Shown here piece by piece: positions 16,116 through 24,735 of a stretch of 64,000 nt of DNA (its first letter is position 1; every line of letters begins with the position of its first letter). Below the pieces are notes generated by a model. That model had not been told where the DNA came from and did no database searches. It saw only the letters and a program-made list of their open reading frames with translations. The position numbers and the translations under genes are program-made. Source of the stretch: Saccharothrix sp. NRRL B-16314 (lineage in GTDB: Bacteria; Actinomycetota; Actinomycetes; Mycobacteriales; Pseudonocardiaceae); the NCBI RefSeq assembly GCF_000716595.1, contig NZ_JNXC01000003.1, positions 1-64,000 of the forward strand, read 5' to 3'.

Positions 16116-16706
16116 TCAGGGGCCGATGCCGCGGAGGATCGTGTCGACCAGCTCGTCGACGTAGCCGGGTTCCGCTTGTGCGGCGCGGACGGTGAGCCGC
16201 CAGTAGATCGCCGCCGCGAACAGGTCGAGCGCGATCTCCAGGTCGACGTCGGCGCGCAGCTCACCGCGTTCGACGGCGCGCCGGAACATCGTGGCGGCGA
16301 GTTCGCGTCGCGGTCCGCAGACCACGGCGTCGACGACACCACCCAGTTCCGGCGTGCGGGCCATCTCGGCCACCAGGTCGGGCAGGATCCGTGAGAACAG
16401 CGGGTGCGCGAGCCAGGCCATGAGAGCGTTCACCGTCTCGCGCAGGTCGTCGCGCAGCGAGCCGGTGTCCGCCGTCGGCGGCGCCTGCGCCGCGGTGGCC
16501 TCGGAGATGACCGACGTCGCCATCTCCTGCTTGGACGGCCAACGGCGGTAGAGCGCGCTCTTGCCGACGCCGGCCCGTTTCGCGACGGCCTCCATCGACA
16601 GCCGGGCGTAGCCGTGCTCGGCCAACTCGGCCAGCACCGCTTCGGCGATGGCCTCGGTGACGGCGGTTTGCAGCACGGCTGCGCCGGTGGGCGTGCGGGG
16701 GCTCAT
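16116..16706 (-). CDS. TetR/AcrR family transcriptional regulator
   Basis: This 196-residue regulator has the helix-turn-helix LAELAEHGYARLSMEAVAKR plus AGVGKSALYRRWPSKQEM, and a TetR_C-type ligand domain (LRETVNALMAWLAHPLFSRILPDLV). ATG 16706 is the natural start; the frame continues 69 codons upstream through the operator region without support. It is divergent from a SnoaL-like gene and an NmrA-like reductase. The intergenic region carries two 19-base palindromes at 16726-16779, immediately upstream of this start, the usual layout for a repressor that controls itself and its divergent neighbours. Confidence 0.92.
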   Translation of the reverse strand: MSPRTPTGAAVLQTAVTEAIAEAVLAELAEHGYARLSMEAVAKRAGVGKSALYRRWPSKQEMATSVISEATAAQAPPTADTGSLRDDLRETVNALMAWLAHPLFSRILPDLVAEMARTPELGGVVDAVVCGPRRELAATMFRRAVERGELRADVDLEIALDLFAAAIYWRLTVRAAQAEPGYVDELVDTILRGIGP

Positions 16707-16725
16707 GGCGGCGATCCTAGCGAGT

Positions 16726-16779
16726 GGACGGTACGGACCCGTCCCGTGTACGTTTGGTCGGGACGGGACCGTACCGTCC
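16726..16779. promoter_or_regulatory. double TetR-type operator in a large inverted repeat
   Basis: Two 19-base sites, GGACGGTACGGACCCGTCC (16726-16744) and GGACGGGACCGTACCGTCC (16761-16779), each have GGACGG/CCGTCC arms around 7 bases. They are mirror images of each other and form a 21-base-arm inverted repeat with one mismatch and a 12-base centre. Their centres are 35 bases apart. They lie between the divergent tetR and SnoaL genes, 20 bases from each start. Confidence 0.85.
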
Positions 16780-16798
16780 AAACCTGAGGAGCATCCCG

Positions 16799-17236
16799 GT
16801 GAACACCGATGAGCTGGTCGAACACGCCCTGGAACTCCTGCTCGCCAAGGACATGGCGGCCTTCGCCGGGCTGTGGGCGGAGCACGGCGTGATCGAGTTC
16901 CCGTTCGCGCCACCCGGTTACCCGCGGCGGGTCGAGGGCCGGGCGGCGGTCCACGAGTACCTGCGCGGCTACCCGGACCTGCTCGACGTCCGGGACATCG
17001 CCGACCGCGTCCTGCACCGGACCGCCGACCCGGAGGTGGTGGTGGTCGAGTTCGAGGCGGCCGGCGTCGTGGTCGCCACCGGGCTGCCGTACCGGCTGCG
17101 CTACATCGCGGTCGTCACCGCCCGGGACGGCGAGATCCGGCACTACCGCGAGTACTGGGACCCGCTGGCGGCGGCCGAGGCGATGGGCGGCTCGGACGAG
17201 CTGAACGCCGCGTTCTCCGGTGGTGCGGATGTCTGA
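16799..17236 (+). CDS. SnoaL-like (NTF2-fold) protein
   Basis: This 145-residue protein has the NTF2/SnoaL cone fold: ELVEHALELLLAKDMAAFAGLWAEHGVIEFPFAPPGYPRRVEG (quoted as residues 4-47 in part), then REYWDPLAAAEAMGG at the end. Such proteins are cyclases, isomerases or hydrolases of small hydrophobic molecules, or have no known activity. GTG 16799 has GAGGAG 9 bases upstream. Its stop overlaps the start of the reductase by 8 bases, so the two are translationally coupled. It is under the double operator and so is probably repressed by the divergent TetR protein. Confidence 0.85.
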   Translation: MNTDELVEHALELLLAKDMAAFAGLWAEHGVIEFPFAPPGYPRRVEGRAAVHEYLRGYPDLLDVRDIADRVLHRTADPEVVVVEFEAAGVVVATGLPYRLRYIAVVTARDGEIRHYREYWDPLAAAEAMGGSDELNAAFSGGADV

Positions 17237-18050
17237 GGTCCTGGTCCTCGGCGCGACCGGCACGACCGGGTCGAGGGTCGCCGCCTTCCTGGCCGGCCGC
17301 GGCGTCGTGGTCCGCTCGGCGACGCGCAGGCCGACCGTCGCCGGGCAGGTGCGGTTCGACTGGGCGGACCGGGAGACCCACGCGCCCGCGTTGCGCGGGG
17401 TGTCGGCCGTCTACCTCGTCGGGCCGCTGACGGAGCCCGACCCGGTGCCGTCGGTGGAGCCGTTCCTGGCGGAAGCCGCACGTCAGGGCGTTCGGCGGGT
17501 CGTGCAGCTCAGCTCGTCCGCGGTGCCGGAGGGCGCGCCGGGGCTGGGCGCCGTGCACCACCTGGTCCGCACGACCGCGCCCGAGTGGACGATCCTGCGG
17601 CCGTCCTGGTTCATGCAGAACTTCACCGGTCAGAGCCCCCTCGCGCGGGACGCGCGCAGCGGCGAGATCGTCACCGCGACGGGGGACGGCCGGGTGGCGT
17701 TCGTGGACGCGACGGACATCGCCGCCGTCGCCGGGCACGCGTTGGTCGACGAGGTGCCGCACAACACCGAGCACCTGCTGACCGGTCCCGAGGCGCTGAG
17801 CTACGCCGACGCCGCCGCGATCGTCGCGCGGCGGCTCGGCCGGCCGGTGGTCCACCGGACCGTCACGGCGGACGAACTGGCCGAGCGCTTCACCGGACAC
17901 GGCATCCCCGCCGCGTACGCCGCCGTGCTGGCCGCGCTCGACACCGGCATCGCCGCAGGGGCGGAAGACCGGGTCACCGACACCGTCGAACGCGTCACCG
18001 GCCGCCCGGCGCGCGGTTTCGGGGAGTTCGCCGAGGCGGAGATCCGGTAG
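17229..18050 (+). CDS. NmrA-like NAD(P)-binding protein (atypical SDR)
   Basis: This 273-residue Rossmann protein starts VLVLGATGTTGSRVAAFLAGRG, the TGxxG motif of NmrA/atypical short-chain reductases. The RRVVQLSSSA strand follows, then LRPSWFMQNF, the segment that replaces the catalytic Tyr region in this group. It is similar to NAD(P)H-azoreductase or ergot-type oxidoreductases (AgnL4/EasG). ATG 17229 fits the coupling with the SnoaL-like gene. A role in detoxifying or modifying the same small molecule as the SnoaL partner is inferred from the operon only. Confidence 0.87.
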   Translation: MSEVLVLGATGTTGSRVAAFLAGRGVVVRSATRRPTVAGQVRFDWADRETHAPALRGVSAVYLVGPLTEPDPVPSVEPFLAEAARQGVRRVVQLSSSAVPEGAPGLGAVHHLVRTTAPEWTILRPSWFMQNFTGQSPLARDARSGEIVTATGDGRVAFVDATDIAAVAGHALVDEVPHNTEHLLTGPEALSYADAAAIVARRLGRPVVHRTVTADELAERFTGHGIPAAYAAVLAALDTGIAAGAEDRVTDTVERVTGRPARGFGEFAEAEIR

Positions 18051-18089
18051 GCGCCGGATCTCGGCTCCAAAGGCTCGACCACTGGCGGC

Positions 18090-19139
18090 CTACACCGCCG
18101 GCGGCCTGCACCGGATGGCGACGACGTCGCCGGTCACCACGACCTCGCCGGCCGCGTGCGGCACGACCACCGTGCTGCCCCGGTGCACCGCGACGGGACC
18201 GAGCGTCCCCGCGCCTTCCAGCACCACGAACACCCCGAACGAGGGTTCCAACGCCGCCGTGCCGGACACGTGCAGCCGGTCGGCGCGGAAGAACGGGTCG
18301 GCCTGCGCGTCGAACAGGTTCACCGACACGCCGGTCGACGCCTGCGTCCGCCGCACCAGGCGGTCCGGGGACTGGGCCCGGCGCTCCACGCAGTCCAACG
18401 CCTTGTCGTAGCCCAGGCCGAGGTGCCCGGCCTCGGCGTCGGCCAGGAAACCGCGCCACTCCAACGTGACGGAGAAGTCCGTCGGCTGCTGGAGCTCGAC
18501 GATGAACACGCCCTCGCCGATCGCGTGCGGCACGCCGGCGGGCACGAACACCGTGTCACCGGGCGACACCTTCACCGGGTTCAACGCGTGCAGCATCGCC
18601 TCCGAGTCCTGGGTGGACACCCACTCGGCGACGACGGCGGCGGGTACGTCCTCGCGGAACCCGATGTAGACGGTGGGGTCCGGGCCGGCCGTGCCCATCA
18701 CGATCCACGCCTCGGTCTTGCCGTGCCGGCACCCCAGGTGGGCGGACGCGAAGGCGTTCGACGGGTGGCAGTGCACCGGCAGCCGCTGCCCGGCGTCGAG
18801 CAGCTTCACCAGCAGCGCCGGGTCCGCGCCGAACTCCGCCGTGTGCTCGGCACCCAGCCACGACACCGGGTCCGCCGCCACCGCGTCCCGCAGCCACCGA
18901 CCGTCCGGCAGCCGGGTCAGCCCCGGCTCGTCCTTGCCGAACTGCGTGGTGGTCGACGCGACCCAGTCCTCCGGCCCGCGGTCGGCGTCGTCCCGGCGCC
19001 GGAACGCCGCGATCGCCGCACCGCCCCGGTAGAACTGCCGGGGCTGGTTGGCCTCCAGCGCGATGGGCTCGACCGGCGGGTGCACCGTGCCGGACTGCGC
19101 GACTCGCGGTGTCTGAGCGGAGGACTCGAGGGAACTCAT
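18090..19139 (-). CDS. manA: mannose-6-phosphate isomerase, class I
   Basis: This 349-residue cupin-type zinc isomerase interconverts mannose-6-phosphate and fructose-6-phosphate. Metal-site regions are VHCHPSNAFASAHLGCRHGKTEAW (residues about 118-141, quoted in parts) and VPAGVPHAIGEGVF. The C-terminal cupin is also present (FGVFVVLEGAGTLG). The start ATG overlaps the LacI stop as ATGA, so the two genes are translationally coupled in the order lacI-manA. It ends convergent with the NmrA-like gene, 39 bases away. The coupling to a LacI regulator and the adjacent mannosidase remnant indicate mannose use. Confidence 0.9.
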   Translation of the reverse strand: MSSLESSAQTPRVAQSGTVHPPVEPIALEANQPRQFYRGGAAIAAFRRRDDADRGPEDWVASTTTQFGKDEPGLTRLPDGRWLRDAVAADPVSWLGAEHTAEFGADPALLVKLLDAGQRLPVHCHPSNAFASAHLGCRHGKTEAWIVMGTAGPDPTVYIGFREDVPAAVVAEWVSTQDSEAMLHALNPVKVSPGDTVFVPAGVPHAIGEGVFIVELQQPTDFSVTLEWRGFLADAEAGHLGLGYDKALDCVERRAQSPDRLVRRTQASTGVSVNLFDAQADPFFRADRLHVSGTAALEPSFGVFVVLEGAGTLGPVAVHRGSTVVVPHAAGEVVVTGDVVAIRCRPPAV

Positions 19140-20176
19140 GCTGGAACCTCTCCTGATCCACGGGCCACCAAACGGACCGGCAGGACTACGCGGCGCGGTG
19201 GGGACGCGTCGCCGTCCAGCCGGGTGAAGAGCAGGTCCGCCGCCGCCTTGCCGAGCGCGCTCGCGTCGTGCGCGATCACGGTCACCGGCGGCGACAGCAG
19301 GTCGGCCAGCTCGAAGTCGTCGAAGCCGACGAGGGCGGGTCGCGCGGTGCACCCGGCCAGCGCCCGCACCGCGTGCACGGTGATCCGGTTGTTCCCCGTC
19401 ACGACCGCGGTCGCGGGTTCGGCGGCGTTGCGGAGGCCGTGCAGGGCCGCGCGCACCGACTCCTCGTCGTGCGGCCCCATGACCACCAGGGACTCGTGGT
19501 AGCCGAGGCCGGCGCGCACGCAGCCCTCGCGGTAGCCGCGCAGGCGTTCGTTGGCGGTGAAGATGTCCGGCGCGTCACCGAGGAACGCGATCCGTCGGTG
19601 CCCGAACGACGCCAGGTGGGCCACCGCCTCGACGGTGCCGCCGATGTTGTCCACCAGCACGGTGTCCGCCACCACGTCACCGGCCGGGCGGTCCAGGAAC
19701 ACCACCGGCGTGCCCGTCCGCATCTCCGGCACCAGGTACCCGTGCTGCAGGCCGGCGGGCACGATCAGCAGCCCGTCCACCCGCCGCGAGCAGAACTCCA
19801 GCGACAGCTCGCGTTCCCGCGCCGGGTCCTCGTCGGACGATCCGGTGATGACCTGCCGCCCGCGCAGCCGCGCGATCTCCTCGACGGCCCGCGTGACACC
19901 GGAGTAGAACGGGTTGCCGACGTCTTCGAGCACGAGGCCGATGGTGCCGGTGGACGAGCCGCGCCGCAGGTTGCGCGCGCTCAGGTTGCGTCGGAACCCC
20001 AGTTGGTCGATCGCCGCGAGCACCCGCTCGGCGGTGGCCGGGTGCACGCCCGCCTCATCGTTCACCACGCGGGAGACGGTCTTGATGCTGACGCCGGCCA
20101 GCCGGGCCACGTCGTTCATCGTGGCCCGCCGCACCTTGCGCGCGCCTACCACGCCGTTCGGGGACAACGTTGTCAT
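19136..20176 (-). CDS. LacI family transcriptional regulator
   Basis: This 346-residue LacI-type repressor has the N-terminal DNA-binding motif MNDVARLAGVSIKTVSRVVN, with the hinge ARNLRRG, and a periplasmic-binding-like sugar domain (GTIGLVLEDVGNPFYSGVTRAVEE; ALVGFDDFELADLLSPPVTVI). The start is uncertain: ATG 20176 opens the frame, but GTG 20134 or ATG 20119 would give the normal short lead-in. A perfect palindrome typical of LacI operators overlaps codons 2-5 of the long form. It is coupled to manA and divergent from the mannosidase remnant. The inducer is likely mannose or a mannoside, by context. Confidence 0.9.
   Translation of the reverse strand: MTTLSPNGVVGARKVRRATMNDVARLAGVSIKTVSRVVNDEAGVHPATAERVLAAIDQLGFRRNLSARNLRRGSSTGTIGLVLEDVGNPFYSGVTRAVEEIARLRGRQVITGSSDEDPARERELSLEFCSRRVDGLLIVPAGLQHGYLVPEMRTGTPVVFLDRPAGDVVADTVLVDNIGGTVEAVAHLASFGHRRIAFLGDAPDIFTANERLRGYREGCVRAGLGYHESLVVMGPHDEESVRAALHGLRNAAEPATAVVTGNNRITVHAVRALAGCTARPALVGFDDFELADLLSPPVTVIAHDASALGKAAADLLFTRLDGDASPPRRVVLPVRLVARGSGEVPA
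20163..20174. promoter_or_regulatory. LacI-type operator candidate
   Basis: GACAACGTTGTC is a perfect 12-base palindrome with the central CG typical of LacI-family operators. It lies between the lacI-manA pair and the divergent mannosidase remnant, inside the first codons of the longest lacI frame. That argues for a downstream lacI start. Confidence 0.6.
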
Positions 20177-20260
20177 AGTGGCCGAATCACACACCCCGCG
20201 TTCACGGATGTCAACGACCCGACCCGTCTCGACCCGGAAAACAGTTCGACCGCGGGGTTG

Positions 20261-22078
20261 ATGGCACCCCGGCACTCTCCGCGAGTATGCGTCGCCAGCT
20301 CCATCCGGGTCGTGGGCGACCGGACGCTGGCGGGAACCGTGGTGTCGCAGGCGTTCTGCGGCGGCAAGCCGTACACGACGTACTTCACCACGACGTTCGA
20401 CCGGCCGTTCGCGGCGACCGGCAACTGGGGCGGCGCGGAGGGTGGACCGGGGCTGCGCGGCCAGTGGGTGACGTTCGACGAAGGCCCGGTCACCGTCGCC
20501 ACCGCGATCTCGCACGTGGACGCCGGAGGGGCGACGAAGAACCTCGCCGAGTCGAGGGGCAAGTCGTTCGACGCGGTGCGCGCGGCGGCGCAGGACGCGT
20601 GGCGGCGGGAGTTGTCGAGCGTCGAGGTCTCCGCGGAAGGGGCGGACCGCGCGGTCTTCTACACCGCGCTGTACCACGTGTTGTTGCAGCCGTTGACGGG
20701 CAACGACGTGGACGGCCGGTACCGGGGGTTCGACGACCGGGTGCACCGGGCCGACGGCTGGACGTACTACGAGTACTTCTCCCTCTGGGACACCTACCGC
20801 GCGCACAACCAGTTGCTGGCGTTGCTGCGGCCGGCGCGCGCGAAGGACATCGCCCGGTCGGTGCTGGCGGTCCACGAGCAGGGCGGGTGGCTGCCCCGGT
20901 GGGCGTACGCCAACCAGGAGACGAACACCATGACGGGCGACCCGGTCACCCCGTTCCTGGTGGACCTGTGGCGGTTCGGCGCGCTGGAAGGCCTGGAGGA
21001 GCAGGCGTACCGGGCGTTGCGGCAGAACGCGACCACCGTGCCGCCGGCGTCGTCGCCGTTCGAGGGGCGGTCGGGCAACCCCTCGTACCTCGCGAACGGC
21101 TTCGTGCAGTACGACAAGGGCTTCCCCAAGAAGGGCCAGGACGTCGACCCGCACCACGGCGCGTCGGCGACGTTGGAGTACGCGTTGGCGGACTGCTCGC
21201 TGTCGATCATGGCGGCCGGACTGGGCCACGCCGACGACGCGGCGGCGTTGCGGGAGCGTGGGCTCAACTACCGGGTGCTGTGGGACGGCACGGTGTCCGA
21301 CCGCGGCTTCACCGGCTTCCCCCGGCCCAAACTGGGCAACGGCGCGTGGCTGGACCCGTTCACCCCGCAGGGGCCGGACGGGTTCCACGAGGGCACGGCG
21401 TGGCAGTACCAGTGGCTGGCGCAGCAGGACGTGCCCGGCCTGGTCGAACGCCAGGGCGGCAAGGACGCGTCCCTCGCCCGGTTGGACGACTTCTTCGCGT
21501 ACCCGGATCTGATCGCGGACCCGGCGAAAGCGGTCCGGGACAAGTGGGTCGTCGGGCCTTATGACTACTACGACCAGTTCCGCTACAACCCGAACAACGA
21601 GCCGGACCTGCACGTGCCCTGGATGTACGCGCTGGTGGGCCAACCGTGGAAGACGTCGGCCGTGGTGCGCGCGGCGCAGACGCTGTTCGTGGACGCGCCG
21701 AACGGCGTGACGGGCAACGACGACCTGGGCCAGATGTCTGCGTGGTACGTGTTCAGCGCGCTTGGCCTGTACCCGGTGACACCCGGCACGGGGGAGTTCG
21801 TGCTCAACGCGCCGAGGTTCGGCCGGGCGGTGATCCACCTGGAGAACGGCCGCGACATCACCATCACCGCCGCCGGCGCGGACCCGTCCACGCTCCAATA
21901 TGTACGGTCGCTGAACGTCGGTGCCGTGCCAAGGGACAAGGCGTTCCTCGACTACGACCGACTCGCACAGGGCGCGCACCTCGACTTCGGCCTCACGGCG
22001 GACCCGGCCGAGGCGACGTGGGCCACCGGTCACGGCGCCACGCCACCCTCTCCCTGCACAGGTGAGCACCCCTCGTAA
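20261..22078 (+). pseudogene. GH92 alpha-mannosidase, 5'-truncated
   Basis: The frame encodes about 605 residues of a GH92 alpha-1,2-mannosidase-type enzyme. It enters the family in mid-domain (SIRVVGDRTLAGTVVSQAFCGG), so roughly the first 200 residues of the N-terminal beta-sandwich and the signal peptide are absent. The catalytic (alpha/alpha)6 part is intact: SLWDTYRAHNQLL, ETNTMTG, DPHHGASATLEYALADC, FHEGTAWQYQW and GNDDLGQMSAWYVF with the catalytic-acid and base region. An ATG at 20261 could start a short form, but it would lack an export signal. The rest reads cleanly to a TAA, so the truncation is probably recent. It sits beside LacI and ManA. Confidence 0.8.
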
Positions 22079-22129
22079 CCGAGTCCGCGCGCACAGCTAC
22101 CGCACCGTGGTTCGAAAGTCTCGATCAAC

Positions 22130-22148
22130 GTTCACTTATGTCGTGAAC
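22130..22148. promoter_or_regulatory. palindrome upstream of ABC exporter
   Basis: GTTCACTTATGTCGTGAAC has 6-base arms GTTCAC/GTGAAC around 7 bases. It lies 48 bases upstream of the ABC ATPase start and may be an operator. No regulator gene is adjacent. Confidence 0.4.
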
Positions 22149-22195
22149 CTATGGATCGGGCCCGCCCGACCCGCGACGCCCATTACCGTCCAGCC

Positions 22196-23110
22196 ATGAC
22201 AGGGGCACGCATACCGGCCGTCGTGGTTGCGGACATCAGAAAGAACTACGGCGAGCTGAAGGCGGTCGACGGGGTTTCGTTCACCGTCGCCGAGGGGGAG
22301 TTCTTCGGCATCCTGGGGCCGAACGGCGCAGGCAAGACCACCACGCTGGAGATCGTCGAAGGGCTGCGCAAGGCGGACGCCGGGCACGTGACGCTGCTCG
22401 GCGAGGAACCGTGGCCGCGCAACCCGAAGCTGCTGCCGAAGATCGGCGTGCAGCTCCAGGCGTCCAGCTTCTTCGAGAAGCTGACCGCGCGGGAGCAGTT
22501 GCAGACGTTCGGGTCGCTGTACGGGGTGAGCAGGCAGACCGCCGACGACATGCTCGAACTGGTCGGCCTGACCGACAAGGCGGACGTGCAGGAGAACAAG
22601 CTGTCCGGGGGCCAGCGGCAGCGGCTGTCGATCGCGTGCGCGCTGGTGCACGACCCGGACATCGTGTTCCTGGACGAACCGACCGCGGCGCTGGACCCGC
22701 AGGCCCGGCGCAACCTGTGGGACGTGCTGCGCGCGATCCAGGCGCGGGGCAAGACCATCGTCTACACGACGCACTACCTGGACGAGGCCGAGATCCTGTG
22801 CGACCGGGTGGCGATCATGGACCGGGGCCGGATCCTCGCCATGGACGCCCCCGCGACGCTGGTCCGCGGCCTGAACGCGCCGACGCACGTCGTGCTCCAG
22901 AAGGGCGTGCTCACACGTGAGGCGGCCCGCGACATCACCGGCGTCGAGGACGCGCAGGAGGACGAGGTCTCGCTGACCATCTCCACCCGCAAGCCCGCGC
23001 CGGTCCTGTCGGCGCTCGCCGACCGCGGCACCCTGGACGGGCTCCAGGTGCGCACGGCCACGTTGGAGGACGTGTTCCTCGACCTGACCGGACGGGAGTA
23101 CCGCGCATGA
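22196..23110 (+). CDS. ABC transporter ATP-binding protein (drug/ABC-2 exporter type)
   Basis: This 304-residue ATPase has Walker A GPNGAGKTT near residue 45, the Q-loop region GVQLQASSFFEKLTARE, the signature LSGGQRQRLSIACALV, and Walker B DIVFLDEPTAALDPQARR. The H-loop is YTTHYLDEAE. The C-terminal extension after residue 225 (ending TATLEDVFLDLTGREYRA) is that of CcmA/DrrA-type exporters. ATG 22196 was chosen; the upstream ATG 22151 is unlikely. The stop overlaps the permease start as ATGA. The pair forms a homodimeric-type ABC-2 exporter; the substrate is unknown. Confidence 0.93.
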   Translation: MTGARIPAVVVADIRKNYGELKAVDGVSFTVAEGEFFGILGPNGAGKTTTLEIVEGLRKADAGHVTLLGEEPWPRNPKLLPKIGVQLQASSFFEKLTAREQLQTFGSLYGVSRQTADDMLELVGLTDKADVQENKLSGGQRQRLSIACALVHDPDIVFLDEPTAALDPQARRNLWDVLRAIQARGKTIVYTTHYLDEAEILCDRVAIMDRGRILAMDAPATLVRGLNAPTHVVLQKGVLTREAARDITGVEDAQEDEVSLTISTRKPAPVLSALADRGTLDGLQVRTATLEDVFLDLTGREYRA

Positions 23111-24150
23111 CCGCCTTCAAGAGCCTGTCGTCAGCCATGGTCAAGGGCTTCCTGCGGGACAAGATGACGTTGTTCTTCGTCTTCCTGTTCCCGCTGATGT
23201 TCCTGGTCGTGTTCGGACTGCTGTTCAGCGACGCGGGCAGCGACAAGACGAAGATCGCGGCCGTCGGCGAGGGACCGGTGCTGTCGGCGCTGGAGCAGAC
23301 CGGCGCGCTGGAGCTCGAGAAGTACGGCGACGAGGCGACCGCGCGGCAGAAGGTGAACGACGGCGACCTGCCCGCGGCGGTGGTCGTGAACGGTGACCGG
23401 GTCGACGTGACGTTCGCGGCCAGCGACCAGGTCGCGGCGGGCACCGTGCTCGGCATCGTGTCCGGCGTGGTCGACAAGATCAACCTCGGCGAGGCGCAGG
23501 TCACGCCCCGGTTCACGCTGGAGGCCAAGCCGGTCGAGGACGCGTCGCTCAAGCCGATCCAGTACCTCACGCCGGGCATCCTGTCGTGGGCGATCTCGAT
23601 CTCGGGCGTGTTCGGCGCGGCGCTGACCATGGTGTCGTGGCGGAAGAAGCAGGTGCTGCGGCGGATCCGGCTGGCGCCGGTGAGCGCGACGACCGTGCTC
23701 TCGTCCCGCGTGCTGGTGAGCGTGGGCACGGCGGTGGCGCAGGGTGTCGTGTTCGTGGCGGTCGCGATGCTGCCGATGTTCGGGCTCAAGCTGACCGGTC
23801 AGTGGTACCTGGCGTTGCCGCTGCTGGTGCTGGGCACCACGGCGTTCTTCGCGATCGGGATGCTGGTCGGGGCGTTCTGCAAGACGGAGGAAGCGGCGTC
23901 CGGCGCGGCGAACATCATCATCCTGCCGATGGCGTTCCTGTCCGGCACGTTCTTCCCGGTGGAGAACGCGCCGGGCTGGCTCCAGGTCGTGTCCAACGTG
24001 TTCCCGTTGCGGCACATGAACGACGGCATGCTGGACGTCCTGGTCCGCGGCAAGGGCGTCGAAGCCCTCCTGCTCCCGTCCGCGGTCCTGATCGGCTTCA
24101 CCCTCGTGGTCGGCTTCCTGGCCGCCCGCCTCTTCCGCTGGGAAGACTAA
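23107..24150 (+). CDS. ABC-2 type transporter permease
   Basis: This 347-residue membrane protein has one N-terminal helix (LFFVFLFPLMFLVVFGLLF, residues 22-40). A soluble extracytoplasmic loop of about 120 residues follows, then five helices at the C-terminus, including ILSWAISISGVFGAALTM and NIIILPMAFLSGTFFPVENAPGW. The last is the ABC-2 signature of drug and lipid exporters. It is translationally coupled to the ATPase before it. A repeat array starts 3 bases after the stop. Confidence 0.92.
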   Translation: MTAFKSLSSAMVKGFLRDKMTLFFVFLFPLMFLVVFGLLFSDAGSDKTKIAAVGEGPVLSALEQTGALELEKYGDEATARQKVNDGDLPAAVVVNGDRVDVTFAASDQVAAGTVLGIVSGVVDKINLGEAQVTPRFTLEAKPVEDASLKPIQYLTPGILSWAISISGVFGAALTMVSWRKKQVLRRIRLAPVSATTVLSSRVLVSVGTAVAQGVVFVAVAMLPMFGLKLTGQWYLALPLLVLGTTAFFAIGMLVGAFCKTEEAASGAANIIILPMAFLSGTFFPVENAPGWLQVVSNVFPLRHMNDGMLDVLVRGKGVEALLLPSAVLIGFTLVVGFLAARLFRWED

Positions 24151-24152
24151 CC

Positions 24153-24334
24153 GTGAGTCCTACGTTCAGGACGCGTGAGTCCTACGTTCAGGACCCCCGA
24201 GTTCAACGCTCAGAACGCGTGAGGTCACGCCCGGGATCGCTGGGGAGTCACCCGTCGGAGGCGTTCCGGCGTTCTGAGCGTTGAACTCACCTGTTCCGAA
24301 CGTAGGACTCACGCGACCGGAACGTAGGACTCAC
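24153..24334. repeat. 22-bp-periodic repeats, locus 2 (two inverted arms)
   Basis: Three units run at 24153, 24175 and 24197 in the GTGAGTCCTACGTTCAGGAC sense. After a 54-base centre come three units in the opposite sense at 24271, 24293 and 24315. The period is 22 bases throughout. The variant unit (GAGCGTTGAACTCAC sense) is the innermost on both sides, so the arms read outward. It follows the ABC permease stop by 2 bases and may act as its transcript end. Confidence 0.95.
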
Positions 24335-24380
24335 GGGGGTGGAGGGGTGGTGAGGGCCGTCACTGCCCACAATGGGTGAC

Positions 24381-24695
24381 ATGTTCAGCAGCGCTGTTGG
24401 TCGGTTCCGGCTCCTCGCCATGGCCGAGGCGGTGTCATGGGCCGGTCTGCTGATCGGCATGTTCTTCAAGTACGTCGTGGTCGGCAACGAGATCGGCGTG
24501 AAGATCTTCGGCCCGGTGCACGGCGCGATCTTCGTCGGCTACGTCCTCGTGACGCTGATGCTGGCGCAGCGCTGGGACCGCCGGACGCTCGTCCTGGGCC
24601 TGGTCGCGAGCATCCCGCCGTTCGGCACCGTGGTGTTCGAGCGCTGGGCCAACCGGACCGGGCGGCTGGACGAAACCCGGACCGCCGGCGACTGA
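24381..24695 (+). CDS. DUF3817 integral membrane protein
   Basis: This protein of about 104 residues has the DUF3817 pattern (FRLLAMAEAVSWAGLLIGMFFKYVV; GPVHGAIFVGYVLVTLMLAQRW; LVLGLVASIPPFGTVVFERWA quoted in parts) with three transmembrane helices. The GPxHG motif before helix 2 is the family mark. The start is ATG 24381 or ATG 24372, 9 bases upstream. Its function is unknown; homologues occur widely in actinomycetes and bacilli. It is preceded by the inverted repeat array. Confidence 0.88.
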   Translation: MFSSAVGRFRLLAMAEAVSWAGLLIGMFFKYVVVGNEIGVKIFGPVHGAIFVGYVLVTLMLAQRWDRRTLVLGLVASIPPFGTVVFERWANRTGRLDETRTAGD

Positions 24696-24735
24696 CGTCC
24701 AGCCTGCCTGCGACCGACGTTCGGACCGCGACGTT

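Noticed and set aside
16917..16934. Another TACCC...GGGT element inside the SnoaL gene
   Set aside because: The spacing differs from the other sites and it lies in coding sequence.
19268..20260. Upstream extension of the mannosidase frame as a 936-residue gene
   Set aside because: The extra part is antisense to lacI and shows no GH92 content; it is open only because of the base composition.
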